A stretch of DNA of 64,000 nt from Candida dubliniensis CD36 (lineage: Eukaryota > Ascomycota > Pichiomycetes > Serinales > Debaryomycetaceae). Both the position numbers and the translations under genes were made by a program. The stretch lies in NCBI RefSeq assembly GCF_000026945.1, contig NC_012863.1, forward strand, positions 1,207,501 to 1,271,500. Direction: 5' to 3'. Of this stretch, positions 31,086 through 41,606 are shown piece by piece (the stretch's first letter is position 1; every line of letters begins with the position of its first letter). The notes under the pieces were generated by a model. That model did not search any database and had not been told where the DNA came from. It saw nothing but the letters and a program-made list of their open reading frames with translations.

Positions 31086-33555
31086 ATAGTTAAGAAACAC
31101 ACCGATTTTAGTTTTGGTTACTGCTCCACCAATAGATGCGCTACAACGACCAAACCAACACCATTTTGAAGCCAAGACAAATCTCTATTATGCACACAAA
31201 CAGTGACTGAGGTAGGCGAATTATTAGAGATGCTACAATAAAAAAGGCCGTTTTTATAAGGGAATTAACAGGTGTGTTTACATAATTTACATGTTGTGAA
31301 ATTGGTTCAATTTAACGATTAAGTTGTCTATTTATGATTCTGTGATATTGACTATGAGGTTTAAATTCAACTGTAATGAGTTTGAATAGAAGTATGTATA
31401 AAAAATGCCATCCTGTAGCCATAATGATATCGGATTAAACCAATATATATGCCACATCTCCAAATTATTGGACCCATTGAAATACCTTGAAGAGTTTTAA
31501 CTAGAAATAAAGTACTAGCAATTGGTTCCTGAAAGTAGTCGGTAGTTTCTTGTGTGTGAATTAACTTGAAATTGTCATTAATAGGAAAATATCCTAAATG
31601 TTCCAGGAGTTTTTAATGAGTGTATCTATGTGGAAATAAACCAAGTTGATTGCTTTCTATATGTGGATCATCTCAAAGGTGTTGTCTCTCAATGGGAGTG
31701 CTATGTGTGTCAGTGGTTTTCATTACGCTAATTTATATGAATGTCCAATAAATAGGAACCTCCTTGGATACAAGGTATGTGGTAATAGTTTCTAATCCAG
31801 AAATGACCAAAATATTTCGGTAGAATAAACTATTCTAATTCATTTGGAAAGAACTTGCTGCTACTTTATATCTGAAAACAGTTAGTGCTTCTGAGCATGT
31901 GAATCATTTGGTAATTATATAAACACTGATTGCCTGAAACTGGTTAGCAGGGTTAGCTATTATAAATTATAAGAAAGTGAAATACTACCATTTTGTTGGT
32001 CTCAGTAGTTTGGACTATTTGGAAAAGAAATGTGATGGGTCAAAAGGGATGAATGTTTGTCGTGATGATATATTTCTGCGCGTTTCATAAGAGGAAGAGG
32101 AAATGTAAACAAACACGTAATTAGGAAATGAAAAGTACACGTATTCATCGTGTGATGGCCACAGGTAGTGCATAACACTAGTAGTGTTTTAACCATTTAG
32201 GCATGGATGACTCTGAATCATCTCGTGACAATGACTCAAATTGTATGACTATCTCACGTGGACAAGTATTTGATGGCCATATTTGAGCATCAAAATGAAC
32301 CTTTGTGGACTCAAAATATTGATGGTAATGTTATTTAATAGCCAAACAGTTGTATGGTTCTTTTTAGGAGGTATTATAGAGGAAATAGACACAACGAGTT
32401 AGAAATTCAACTATTGTAGAAAGTTTGAAGTAAAGTTTGGCTCAATATTTTTGCAAAATATAAAAAAATGTAGAATTAAAAATATGTGACACAAAATCAA
32501 TAGTTGCAAATAATTAATCCAAACAAATCACCAAGAAAGCCAGACTCTACACTTATTTTACTTAGCCAAGTATCTCCAATAGCTTCTGATATTACTGGAC
32601 ACACACCAGATAACTTTGATTAAGACTTATAGCTCAAATTGTCTAACTTCTGGTGTATTCTTCATTGATCGTGCAAGATACAATTTTACAAAACACCATT
32701 GGTGATTATCAAGAAAAACGCGACATACAAATTATTTTTGTGTAATCTACGTTACGAATATCTCACCTGAGTAAACACGAAAACTCTTAACATAACTACT
32801 ACTATTGAGAAAGATACACGCCAACTAGGGAATGTTGTACATAAATAAGCTTATTCTACATAAAATAGGAGTGGCGGTTTATCACTTTGACGAGGGAATT
32901 TGAGAAATATACACAACTCAGAAATTCTCGAAATTGCCTTGAATTCAATAATGTTTGGAGGTACATTAATTTGTACATTTACACTCAATACTTAAGTTGG
33001 TCATAAAGACTGACCGTAGTTATGACATAGGTGGGTATTCCTACACATTCATTGACACTCTTTCTCCTCAACTAATTGTATAATGGAGGTTTCGAGTAGA
33101 AAAAGCTTGAGCAATCAAATAACTGTAACTTTAGACGGTTAACATGGACTAGAATGCACAATAAAGACATATAAATCTTATTAATCCAAAGTGCTTTAAT
33201 ACACTCATTGTAACGCTTCATTCTTGCACAGTTTTGAATGGATATGCACTTTAAATAAGAACCGTGTTGAAAGTACTGACAATGGTATTGTGTCATCCAC
33301 GACAACTGGTTTCGCGTATAAGAGCCAAATAGAAACGAGACTCGTCAAAACTTGAGTTCAACTTTGAAGATGAGCTTTTTGTTGGCACCATTTCATTATA
33401 AGCATGTACCACTACTAATTCAGCTATCCCTTGCGTGAATCTTTGTTAGAATTCCATAATTTGAATCATTTATAAGGAGAAAACAAGGCTTGGCAGCCAC
33501 CACACTACTTTATTCAAACATTCTTGAAATCGTGAAACTTGAGTAGTATTACACA

Positions 33556-34643
33556 ATGTCTGAAGTTCCTAATCAAGAATCACCGAGTTCATCGATATTT
33601 AAACAATCGAATGCCTCATCATCAACAAAAATACATGGTGCTCCATCTAGTTCACAAATTGCTAATGTCGATTTCAACACCTTGAGAAAACTAAATACGA
33701 ACACCTCGTTTTCGTCAAACTTAAGTAACTCAACCACTAAAACAAGCAATGCTTTATCCAGGCTATTCACTAAAAATAAGCCATCATCTAACATTTCAAT
33801 TTATCATTCTCCAAGCGATGATGATAGCTCCCCAAAGACACTTCGAGAATCTGCGTCTCCATCTGAATCAAGCAAGAGTGGCAATAGGTTGAAGATTGCC
33901 CAGAAGTTAAAGTTTTCTAAGAATCAAAGCAGTCGTATCACCAAACAGAAGTTGGATTGGGCATATATGAAAGTGAATTAGATCACGAAAAAGATAGTAA
34001 GATATATTCGAACCTTTATCATTACTTGAAACCACTATTCACCCCATCCTTTTCCGTATCCGACTCTGGTCGAAAGGTAAGCATGCGTCCAATATTGAAT
34101 GCAAATGTGGAAGAAATTGCAAATTTTGTAAAAGAGAGCTTTTGTTTACACCAACCCAATGAAAGAGCATCATTAGATCACGATAAAAGTTTTAGACTGA
34201 AAACAAGATCAAGTGTATCAAGTTTGGGCCATGGTAAGATGGACGATTTTGATTATAGACAGTTATCAAATTTGATTGAGAAATTGATGACAGTATTGAG
34301 TCACAACTTACAAACTGCCGAGCCATCGGAAGTATCTTTACAAACTTTGATATTGAACGCATGGAGATATTATAATAATTATATCAGGTTTTACGTGCTA
34401 AGTGTATTTCAACCATTGCAAACGCACTTGAATGAACTATATATAAAAAATCAGAATGGAAGCAAAATTACTAGAATAGATGACCTTTTACTTGTATCTT
34501 TTCGCAAGGTTTTTATTACTGAACAGGGAATTGGAAGTGGGAATAGAGAGCCATCTCAATTTTTTGGGAATACTGAGAGTGATGAGTTAACTGGTAATGA
34601 ATTGTTTACTTCAACTTTGGCTGTGTTGTCGAGTATATCATAG
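33556..34643 (+). pseudogene. FGR6: FGR6-family gene copy, frameshifted
   Basis: An ATG at 33556 opens a Ser/Asn-rich frame of 141 codons (MSEVPNQESPSSSIF...). It stops at 33979-33981, while a second frame in another phase (open from 33921) continues for about 230 more codons to the TAG at 34641-34643. The second part is less biased and looks globular and helical (KIYSNLYHYLKPLF, LIEKLMTVLSHNL, ILNAWRYYNNYIRFYV). The two overlap at 33921-33981, as one indel would produce. I see no splice signals. FGR6 family members are Candida-specific RB2 genes linked to filamentous growth by transposon mutagenesis; no biochemical role is known. The copy beside HOM3 is, from memory, called FGR6-10. A sequencing error cannot be excluded. 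Confidence 0.6.
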
Positions 34644-35580
34644 AAGTGACTGTTTTATAATGAAGAGATTAATGACTAGTATTATTACATTATTTACTTC
34701 ACTAAACAAACATGATTGACTACTCCAGTTGTCAAATAACGGGCATGAGACAAACTAATGAATGCTTTATTATCATCACCAGTATTTGGAAATATGCACT
34801 TACAAGAATAAGAATGGACATCTTTTGTGGTGAATTATTGTATAGCAAGAGGTAGTTGTTTGCTGTTTTGTCAGTACAGTATCTTTCACATCTATGGACC
34901 GATGCTTGTTTGTTTCAAATGGTTGCAGATACCCTTGACCTTCCTTGGATTCTTCAATTGTGGCTGATATTGCAATACACCATACATTAAAAGACATGCA
35001 TATTTTTGTATGTCTTATTTGTGGGTGATATGAAATTCATTGCAGCTTTGGCGGTAATTTATACACTAAAGAGTATAAGGGTTGTTCATATGACCATGTT
35101 AGTTCAACAGCCGGTCTGAAATGTTCAAGGGCTCATTGTTTCTATTCAGAAGACATGACTCTAGTGTTATAGAATCACTAGATACCTGTCATAGTTCTGA
35201 CTATTACTACTACTGCTAAACTTCACTTTTCTAAATCTTGTATGATCAGTTCATTTTGTTTTATTGTGCTTTCTAAACAAGAAAAGCATTGTAATCTGCT
35301 TCAAATACTGTTCTAATGAATACAAATAGGCTTATTAATTGTATTTTACCTTACTTGAAATTTGCCGCTGCTAGTTATTTTCAACTTTACACAGAAAGGT
35401 TTTGCAACCAACTTTGATTTGCTACACTAAATAATTCTTTATATTTGCGACAAAATTTATAAAACTATATAAACTCCTTATGGCGCCAGTTTTTTTTTGC
35501 AACTTTCCACCACTTTTTTTTTTCTTCTTTTCATTTAAAATCAACTTTCAAAATCCATTTCATTCATTCAAGGAACCAGG
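34644..35580. other. RB2 segment without recognisable gene
   Basis: About 0.9 kb downstream of the FGR6 copy, AT-rich, with only short random open frames and T-rich runs near 35487 and 35514. I see nothing else to support a feature. Confidence 0.4.
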
Positions 35581-35599
35581 AATCTTATCTCTTATATGG

Positions 35600-36520
35600 A
35601 AGCTTGTTGGAGCATCATTATGCGATTAAAAATACAAATCAAAAATATAAAAATATAAATAATAGATTAAAAAAATACAAAAAAAGAACGCATAATAGGG
35701 TTATTGTTATATAAAATAAGACTCCTCAAGCGGTTAACAAAATCGACATCATCAGGTAACAATATGGATAACCATGGCACTATTCACTGCTGCTGTTTGG
35801 ATTGTTATTGGAGCATCATTATGTGCAAAAGAAACAAATCAATAATATAAAAATATAAATTAAAATGAAAAGAATACTAAAAAAAAACACATAATAGAAG
35901 TATTTTTATATTAAATAAGTCTCCTGAAACCGCTATTGAAACTACATCCATTCATGGCGGATCCAAAGCATGCAGGGTGAAGCTAACGTTTGGATATTTA
36001 TTGGAGCACCATTATGAGGAAAAGAAACCAAATAAATAATAAAAAAATGAAACAAAAACAAAAAAAAAAGCACAAAAAACCTCATAATAAAGTTGTTGTT
36101 ATAAATTAAAAGACTCCTAAAACGTGTTTCGAAATCCATGTCCATTCAGAAAGTAAATGAATAAGCAAGGCTCTTTCCACTGTTACTTGAATTTTTATTG
36201 GAGCACAATATGCGGTTAAAAACACAAATACAAATATAAAATGCAAATCAAAATCAAAAAAATACAAATTAAAAAGACGCATAGTACAACTAATGGTATA
36301 TCAGATAAGACTCCTCATGTTGATTTTAAAGCCAATTCCATAAACTGATTCTCTTAACTTGCCTGGAACCTATTGTTTGAATACTTGTTGGAGCACATTA
36401 TGCAAAAAAATACAAAATCAAAACCTAAAAAAAAAAAAATAATCACATATAAAAAATCAAAAACAAAATGCATAATAGATTTGTTATATTATTAGACTCC
36501 TGAAGTAGATTTGGAAATTG
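35600..36520. repeat. Five-copy tandem repeat, about 200 bp
   Basis: Units start at T(T)GTTGGAGCA(TC)ATTATG-like sequence, with TTGG at 35607, 35818, 36001, 36198 and 36398 (spacings 211, 183, 197 and 200 bp). Each is followed by an A-rich run of ATACAAA/AATATAAA words, then GCATAATAG..TTGTTATAT, and then (A)GACTCCT(C/G)A. The unit differs from both the alt unit and the HOK repeat. It gives no conserved reading frame. Confidence 0.85.
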
Positions 36521-36739
36521 ATATTACTATTCCCTAGTCATAAATTTACGTCAAGAAGAAATTAAAACTGACTGTCCAATCACGTATAAAACTGTCCAAT
36601 CAATATTAAATACAAACCTCCCTAGAAATTGAAGTTCCCTGCTGAAGCTGCTAATCATAATTAAAACCTATCCTTACATTCACTATTGAATCAATATATT
36701 ACCAAGGTATTGCTTAATAATTTATAAAAGATTCTATAT

Positions 36740-36960
36740 TATCAAACTGTCAAATAAAAAAGGAACAAAAAAAGATGCAAAAACGCAAAACAAAATAAAA
36801 AATATGCAAAAATGCAAAACAAATATAAAAAAAGACATAAAAGTATAAAACAAGCTATAAAGAAGTATAATATAAGACATAAAAAATAGAAAAAAGATCA
36901 AAAACGATCAAAAAAAAGATAAAAGAACATAAAAAAGACTTAAAAAAGATAAAAACAAAT
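36740..36960. repeat. A-rich degenerate repeat tract
   Basis: About 220 bp made almost wholly of short words such as ATGCAAAA, GACATAAAA, GATCAAAAA and GATAAAA on the plus strand, so strand-asymmetric and nearly T-poor. No coding potential. Confidence 0.6.
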
Positions 36961-37069
36961 AATAAGTTGCTGCTGTATTATATTGGTCTTCAAAAGCTGA
37001 TTATAAAACCTTGTGTGCTAGCTTAAAAGGTCTTGATATATATTACTTGTATATCATTTATAGGATACG

Positions 37070-37431
37070 ATATTCTGGGGGATAGGAGATACGATGTTAT
37101 GAATGGTGCTATTTGGGAGGAAGGAGTAGGTCCGAGGAAGACGTAGTTGGTGATCCACGGATTCGAAACTCTTTCCCATAGTGCAGCGCATCTCTCATAA
37201 GCAGGGCGTTAGGTGCAAAGTGGGGGTACGAGAGCCACCGCTGGGACGGTTTGATCCTATCCTGGGGTACGGTTGTGCCGGTTGCCAACATTTGTACCAT
37301 CTCTAGCGCCAACACACATCATGGGACTGGTCTACCCATGGCCAGAAAGGCTGGGCTGGTGGGGACAACAAGTTCAAAGCCAGTGCCACCAAGGGCTGGG
37401 GTTGGAGTTAGGGTTAGGGTCAGGGTCAGGG

Positions 37432-37516
<85 letters not shown>

Positions 37517-37900
37517 ATGGGTCTAAAGCCAAAGCCCATAATATGGCTAACCTGGTAACAATACCGGGAGCCAGGGCTAGTACTCTGACCCACCCTACAA
37601 GAGGCTCAAGGGTGATGGGTACCAGTCAGTTGTAATGACTGCGTCCAGATTCACCACGGGCAACATAGTTGGCCCTGCTACCTAGCCTAGTTCCGAGGTT
37701 ATCGTCTGGTAAACAAACCAGAGTATATTACAGGCCAGTTTACAAGTTGGTCCTATGACTGGTTGAATTGTTGCTGCCAGTGCTCTGCCTCAGCCAAAGG
37801 TACGATCAAGTAGAAAGAGTAAAATCCACATTGTCTCCAAGGCCAGTTCAACTGATTTGTTGTACTGGGGGTGCTGGGCTTACCTCAGTATACCCAGGTA
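37070..37900. other. GC-richer islet within RB2
   Basis: This 0.8-kb stretch is clearly richer in G and C than all surrounding sequence, with words such as GGGCTGGGGTTGG and CCGGGAGCCAGGGC. Short open frames on both strands follow from the composition and the hexamer array. I see no known protein. It could be foreign or an old subtelomere-like fragment; that is a guess. Confidence 0.45.
37430..37516. repeat. GAGCCA hexanucleotide array
   Basis: About thirteen near-perfect GAGCCA units. They encode Glu-Pro, Arg-Ala or Ser-Gln repeats depending on the frame. Just before it (37404-37430) are GTTAGGG and GTCAGGG words. It is likely to vary in length. Confidence 0.9.
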
Positions 37901-38100
37901 GAGAGAAGTGACCGAACATTTGCAACTTGGTATTGATGTTTCTGATCGCAAGTCATCAACTGAATGACGGAGGAGACACACGATGCACAATTCCAAAACT
38001 CCCAAGGCATGGTTGGAAACACAACAAATCAGGATAAAGGGAATTACTTCAAATGTGAAATAAATATTCAACAAACAAATAAAAAAAATATGCATGCTGT

Positions 38101-38807
38101 ATTTCCAAACTGTACAACATTTGAAATGTACAGATATGAATAACTATTGAATCCTTAAAGAAGGGGCTTTGCAAGGGTGTGCAATCACATAACTTCTGGG
38201 CTCTTTAGAAAGAATTGCTTAACAATTATACTTGTCCCACCAGTAATTACTACAGTCTATAATTTCGAACCAATTACAAACTTTCTTCAATGTTTTTGTT
38301 GAGTTGGTAATGTTACCAATAAAGAATTGTTTGATGAATTAAAAATACTCTCCTGTAACCGAGTAATGGGCCGTATTACGTAATATGATCTTCACAGTTG
38401 AAGCTTTTTTTCTTTTCTTTCTTTTTTTTTTTTTTTTCCGTTGCACCTCCTGTTGACTCATTCTTCTTTTCTCTTAACTTAATTTAATTTTTCAACTTAT
38501 TAATATAACCCACCAACCGTTGAGATCACAATTTAAATATTTTTTTTTTCTTGTTCTAAATTCTTTTGCTTCTTCTTCTTCTTCTTCATTTATTATAGAA
38601 TATTCAACAATTATTTTGTTGCCCATTCCTTTCAGTTGTCCTTGAGAACAACTCCTGTAACTACTACTAGCATCCTCGTGATTCCCTATTTTTCCAATTA
38701 GATCGAGATATACATATATATATATCTAGAATTATTTTTCTTTTACACAAATTTCTATAATTATAATTTTACATTCCTACAATAAAGCTATCTAAAGTTA
38801 TTTATCA
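38101..38807. promoter_or_regulatory. HOM3: HOM3 upstream region
   Basis: About 0.7 kb between the MRS edge and HOM3. It has pyrimidine-rich runs (38406-38440 and 38541-38590), a Gcn4 site, and an ATATATATATAT tract at about 38713. This layout is usual for a yeast promoter, with poly(dT) tracts and an upstream activating site. Confidence 0.5.
38454..38460. promoter_or_regulatory. Gcn4-type site upstream of HOM3
   Basis: An exact TGACTCA 348 bp before the HOM3 ATG and beside a poly(T) tract. Gcn4 control of threonine/methionine genes is established in yeasts, so the motif and target agree. Confidence 0.65.
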
Positions 38808-40433
38808 ATGTCACAATCTCCAACTAACATTCCAAGATCCTATAATTCAGTCTTAGACTTTAAACTTGCCTCACCAACAAACTCTGCTTCTGGTGCTACT
38901 GGAGGTTGGATCGTTCAAAAATTTGGTGGTACTTCAGTGGGTAAATTCCCAGAGAATATCGTTGATAACATTGTCAAAGTGTATTCTCAAACCAATCGTG
39001 TTACTGTTGTATGTTCTGCTAGATCTTCACAAACTAAAAGTGAAGGTACCACTAGTAGATTATTACGTAGTGCTGATTTGGCAGAAAGTGATAAGGATTA
39101 TCAACCACTTTTAAATGCAATCGAAGAAGATCATGTTACTAATGCTGATCGTATTCAACTGGAGGAAATTAAACAACAGTTGATTAAAGACACCAAGCAA
39201 GAAATTGAACATGTTAGGGAATTATTACATGCTTGTCAAATCATTGGTGAAATCAGTCCTCGTTCATTGGATTCAATTATGGCAGTTGGAGAAAAATTAT
39301 CGTGTTTGTTCATGACTGCTTTAATGAAAGACCATGGATTGAATGCAGTATATATAAATTTGCAAGATGTCATTCCTTTGAGTTATGATTTCCAAAAAGG
39401 GTTTGATGATTCATTTTATCAGTTTTTATCCCAAGAAATTGGTAAAAGAATTTTACAATGTGACCAAGAAGGAGAAAATGTTATTCCAGTGTTAACTGGT
39501 TATTTTGGTGTTGTCCCTGGTGGATTATTAAATGGTGTTGGTAGAGGTTATACTGATTTATGTGCCGCTTTAGCTGCTGTTGCCTTACAAGCTGATGAAT
39601 TACAAATTTGGAAAGAAGTTGATGGTATTTTCACTGCTGATCCTCGTAAAGTCCCTAATGCAAGATTATTAGATAGTGTTACACCAGAAGAAGCAGCAGA
39701 ATTGACTTATTATGGTTCTGAAGTGATTCACCCATTCACCATGGAACAAGTCATTAGAGCTAAAATCCCTATCAGAATAAAAAATGTCGAGAACCCAACT
39801 GGTAATGGGACAATTATATATCCAGATAATATTGGTAGAAGAGGTGAAGCCACTCCACCTCATCCTCCGGCAGCATTCGAACAATTGGCTATGAGTAGTT
39901 TATTGCAAAGAAAACGTTCTGCCACTGCCATCACTGCCAAACAAAACATTGTCGTTATAAATATCCATTCAAACAAAAAGACATTGTCACATGGGTTTTT
40001 GGCTCATGTTTTCACCACATTGGATAAATATAAGCTTGTGGTTGATTTGATTTCGACATCAGAAGTACATGTCTCAATGGCATTACTGATACAACCAGAT
40101 CATGAATCACAATTGAAACATGCATTAGTTGAATTACGTAAAATGGGTACAGTTGATGTGACCAAAAAAATGACCATTGTTTCCTTAGTAGGTAAACAAA
40201 TGGTAAATTTCATTGGTATTGCTGGTAATATGTTTAAAGTGCTAGCTGATGAAAAGATCAATATTGAAATGATCTCTCAAGGGGCCAATGAAATCAATAT
40301 TTCTGCGGTTATTAATGAAAAAGATACTCTAAGAGCATTAAAATCCATTCATGCTAAATTATTAGAAGGTGGTTCATCATTTGGTGATGTCCTGGCTGTG
40401 GATACACGTTTAGAAGCATTAAAACTCCTGTAG
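38808..40433 (+). CDS. HOM3: Aspartate kinase
   Basis: A 541-residue enzyme with an ATG at 38808. The kinase domain starts with WIVQKFGGTSVGK (34-46), and later shows CSARSSQTKSEGTTSRLL, the nucleotide-binding GVGRGYTDLCAALAA and the EVDGIFTADPRKVP segment. The C-terminal third (about 390-541) holds two ACT-type regulatory domains, including NFIGIAGNMFKVLADEKINIEMISQGANEINIS, which bind threonine for feedback inhibition in fungi. It phosphorylates aspartate in the first step towards threonine, methionine and isoleucine. The last sense codon and several others are CTG, serine in this clade. The gene sits next to the MRS. Confidence 0.95.
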   Translation: MSQSPTNIPRSYNSVLDFKLASPTNSASGATGGWIVQKFGGTSVGKFPENIVDNIVKVYSQTNRVTVVCSARSSQTKSEGTTSRLLRSADLAESDKDYQPLLNAIEEDHVTNADRIQLEEIKQQLIKDTKQEIEHVRELLHACQIIGEISPRSLDSIMAVGEKLSCLFMTALMKDHGLNAVYINLQDVIPLSYDFQKGFDDSFYQFLSQEIGKRILQCDQEGENVIPVLTGYFGVVPGGLLNGVGRGYTDLCAALAAVALQADELQIWKEVDGIFTADPRKVPNARLLDSVTPEEAAELTYYGSEVIHPFTMEQVIRAKIPIRIKNVENPTGNGTIIYPDNIGRRGEATPPHPPAAFEQLAMSSLLQRKRSATAITAKQNIVVINIHSNKKTLSHGFLAHVFTTLDKYKLVVDLISTSEVHVSMALLIQPDHESQLKHALVELRKMGTVDVTKKMTIVSLVGKQMVNFIGIAGNMFKVLADEKINIEMISQGANEINISAVINEKDTLRALKSIHAKLLEGGSSFGDVLAVDTRLEALKLL

Positions 40434-40640
40434 ATAGACAAACATTAAAGAATAAAAATAATAAAAATATTAATAATAGTAAAAATGCTAACAAGCATAA
40501 ATAAAACTATACATAGAAAAAAAAAAAAAAAGAAACTGAAAACAAATCTCCTTATATTGCCTTCCTTTTTTTTTTTTTTTTTTTTTTTGGAAACAATGAT
40601 TGAAGAGGAGAAGAATATAATCTCAGTTTATGAGTTTGCC

Positions 40641-41606
40641 CTAAATGTCAAAATCACCGGATTCTCTTCCACTAGTAGCACTGCCACTCAATTTTTGTTG
40701 TTCATCAATTAATTCTTCAAAATCTTTAACCATGCCATCTAATAATTCAGTAGCCAATTTATGATAAGCCAATTGAGCTTTAATCAATTCCAAAAATTCT
40801 TCCAAAGGTTTAGCATTTTCTAAAACATTTTGCATGATATTAATTGCATCTTCCACAGTATTGGCAAATTCATCTTCGGCATTTTCCATATCAACCCTTA
40901 ATTTAGGTTCTTTTTGAGGATTTGTACAACTGGCCAAATTGCTTCTAGTTAAATCGTAATCAATTCTTTTATCTTCAACTTTTTTTTGGATATTATTTGA
41001 TTGACTAATTAATGAACGTAATGTAGTCAATAAAGGTTTATTGAATTTAGATTTAATCAATTGATCTTGACCTAATCTTGCATTGGCAATCTTGTTTAAA
41101 TTTGAAGAATACAAATCTAATCCTTTAATCAATGGGTCTTGAGATTTATCACTAGTCAAAATTGAAGCATCAGTGGCTCTACTTAATGCATGATACAATG
41201 TTTTAGGAGCTTTAAATTCACCAGTATTAGGATTGATCAATGCTGCTTGAGCTTCAGCAGTGGTAGTAGCTTTGGCAACATTGGAAACTCTAGTGGTGAT
41301 ATTCTTACCAAATTCTGTAAAACTTTCTTGAACATTAGTTGGATAATCATAACTTTCATTTTCATAATTAGTAGTGATTTTCAAAACATTCTTGTATAAT
41401 TGTTCAATATTGTTACATTTATTGGCCAACTCTATATATTCCGATGGTAATTGACTAATATCATCTTGTTTGATGTTCCCCATTTTTTCTTGAACTAATC
41501 TTGAAGTTCTTTGAGCTAATGGAACAACTTCTTTGTTGAATTCAGTAGTGATTTTATCACCAAAAGATTTTAAATCCTTTGTAAAATTGGAGAAATTGAA
41601 TGACAT
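40641..41606 (-). CDS. GVP36: Gvp36-like BAR-domain protein
   Basis: A 321-residue protein with an ATG at 41606-41604. It starts MSFNFSNFTKDLKSFGDKI and continues with family-like blocks: ISQLPSEYIELANKCNNIEQLYKN, NYENESYDYPTNVQESFTEFG, TLYHALSRA, RLGQDQLIKSKFNKPL and RYDLTRSNLAS-type sequence. The whole protein is predicted helical and fits the yeast Gvp36 BAR family in length and layout. BAR dimers bend or sense curved membranes, and Gvp36 acts at Golgi/endosome membranes and in endocytosis and vacuole integrity. The end is acidic (ESGDFDI). It converges with HOM3, 207 bp apart. Confidence 0.88.
   Translation of the reverse strand: MSFNFSNFTKDLKSFGDKITTEFNKEVVPLAQRTSRLVQEKMGNIKQDDISQLPSEYIELANKCNNIEQLYKNVLKITTNYENESYDYPTNVQESFTEFGKNITTRVSNVAKATTTAEAQAALINPNTGEFKAPKTLYHALSRATDASILTSDKSQDPLIKGLDLYSSNLNKIANARLGQDQLIKSKFNKPLLTTLRSLISQSNNIQKKVEDKRIDYDLTRSNLASCTNPQKEPKLRVDMENAEDEFANTVEDAINIMQNVLENAKPLEEFLELIKAQLAYHKLATELLDGMVKDFEELIDEQQKLSGSATSGRESGDFDI

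Larger units (their letters stand above)
29150..31265. repeat. RPS-like element, single copy
   Basis: About 2.1 kb, ending with the last 172-bp unit. Its left edge is inferred from the known RPS length and from the change in sequence character after 29150. The left 0.6 kb is unique-looking and includes a TCACGTGA at 29252-29259; the right 1.5 kb is the tandem alt array. Only one RPS is present in this window, though an assembly could have collapsed further copies. Confidence 0.6.
29775..31265. repeat. Nine tandem alt units of about 172 bp
   Basis: The anchor TGCCGATTTGTAGCC recurs at 29798, 29970, 30132, 30306 (altered), 30470, 30643, 30815, 30986 and about 31159 (altered). Spacings are 172, 162, 174, 164, 173, 172, 171 and 173 bp. 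A second anchor, AAAAAAGGCCGTTTT(G/T/C)GCCATAGTTAAG, sits about 85 bp later in most units. The four units from 30470 to 31085 are the best conserved and the outer units are degenerate. Confidence 0.9.
22000..38100. repeat. Major Repeat Sequence (MRS) block: HOK, RPS and RB2 parts
   Basis: About 16 kb with no intact long gene, in contrast to the dense flanks. At the core are tandem units of about 172 bp with SfiI sites, the hallmark of RPS elements of C. albicans. An FGR6-like gene lies to the right, as known for RB2, so the order on this strand is HOK, RPS, RB2. The lengths I infer (HOK about 7 kb, RPS about 2 kb, RB2 about 6.8 kb) fit the known sizes. Outer edges are approximate: the left lies between the TPA1 promoter and about 22 kb, the right between the GC islet and the HOM3 promoter. 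MRS blocks are known sites of chromosome length change and translocation. Confidence 0.8.
31266..38100. repeat. RB2-like part of the MRS
   Basis: It lies on the FGR6 side of the RPS. It holds about 2.3 kb with no recognisable gene, then a frameshifted FGR6 copy (33.56-34.64 kb), a five-copy repeat (35.6-36.5 kb), an A-rich segment with AAAAAGAT/ATAAAA words (36.74-36.96 kb) and a GC-richer islet (37.07-37.9 kb). The right edge is inferred from the start of the HOM3 promoter. Confidence 0.6.

Noticed and set aside
29775..31265. Regular repeats as a CRISPR array
   Set aside because: Units are contiguous 172-bp tandem copies in a eukaryote without unique spacers; they match the RPS alt repeat.
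37251..37635. Open frames with Glu-Pro or Arg-Ala repeats
   Set aside because: The frames stay open only because the GAGCCA array and GC-rich DNA lack stops; no start context or homology supports them.
22000..38100. LTR retrotransposon or DNA transposon as the source of the MRS
   Set aside because: No pair of matching long terminal repeats, no polymerase or integrase segments, and no terminal inverted repeats were seen.
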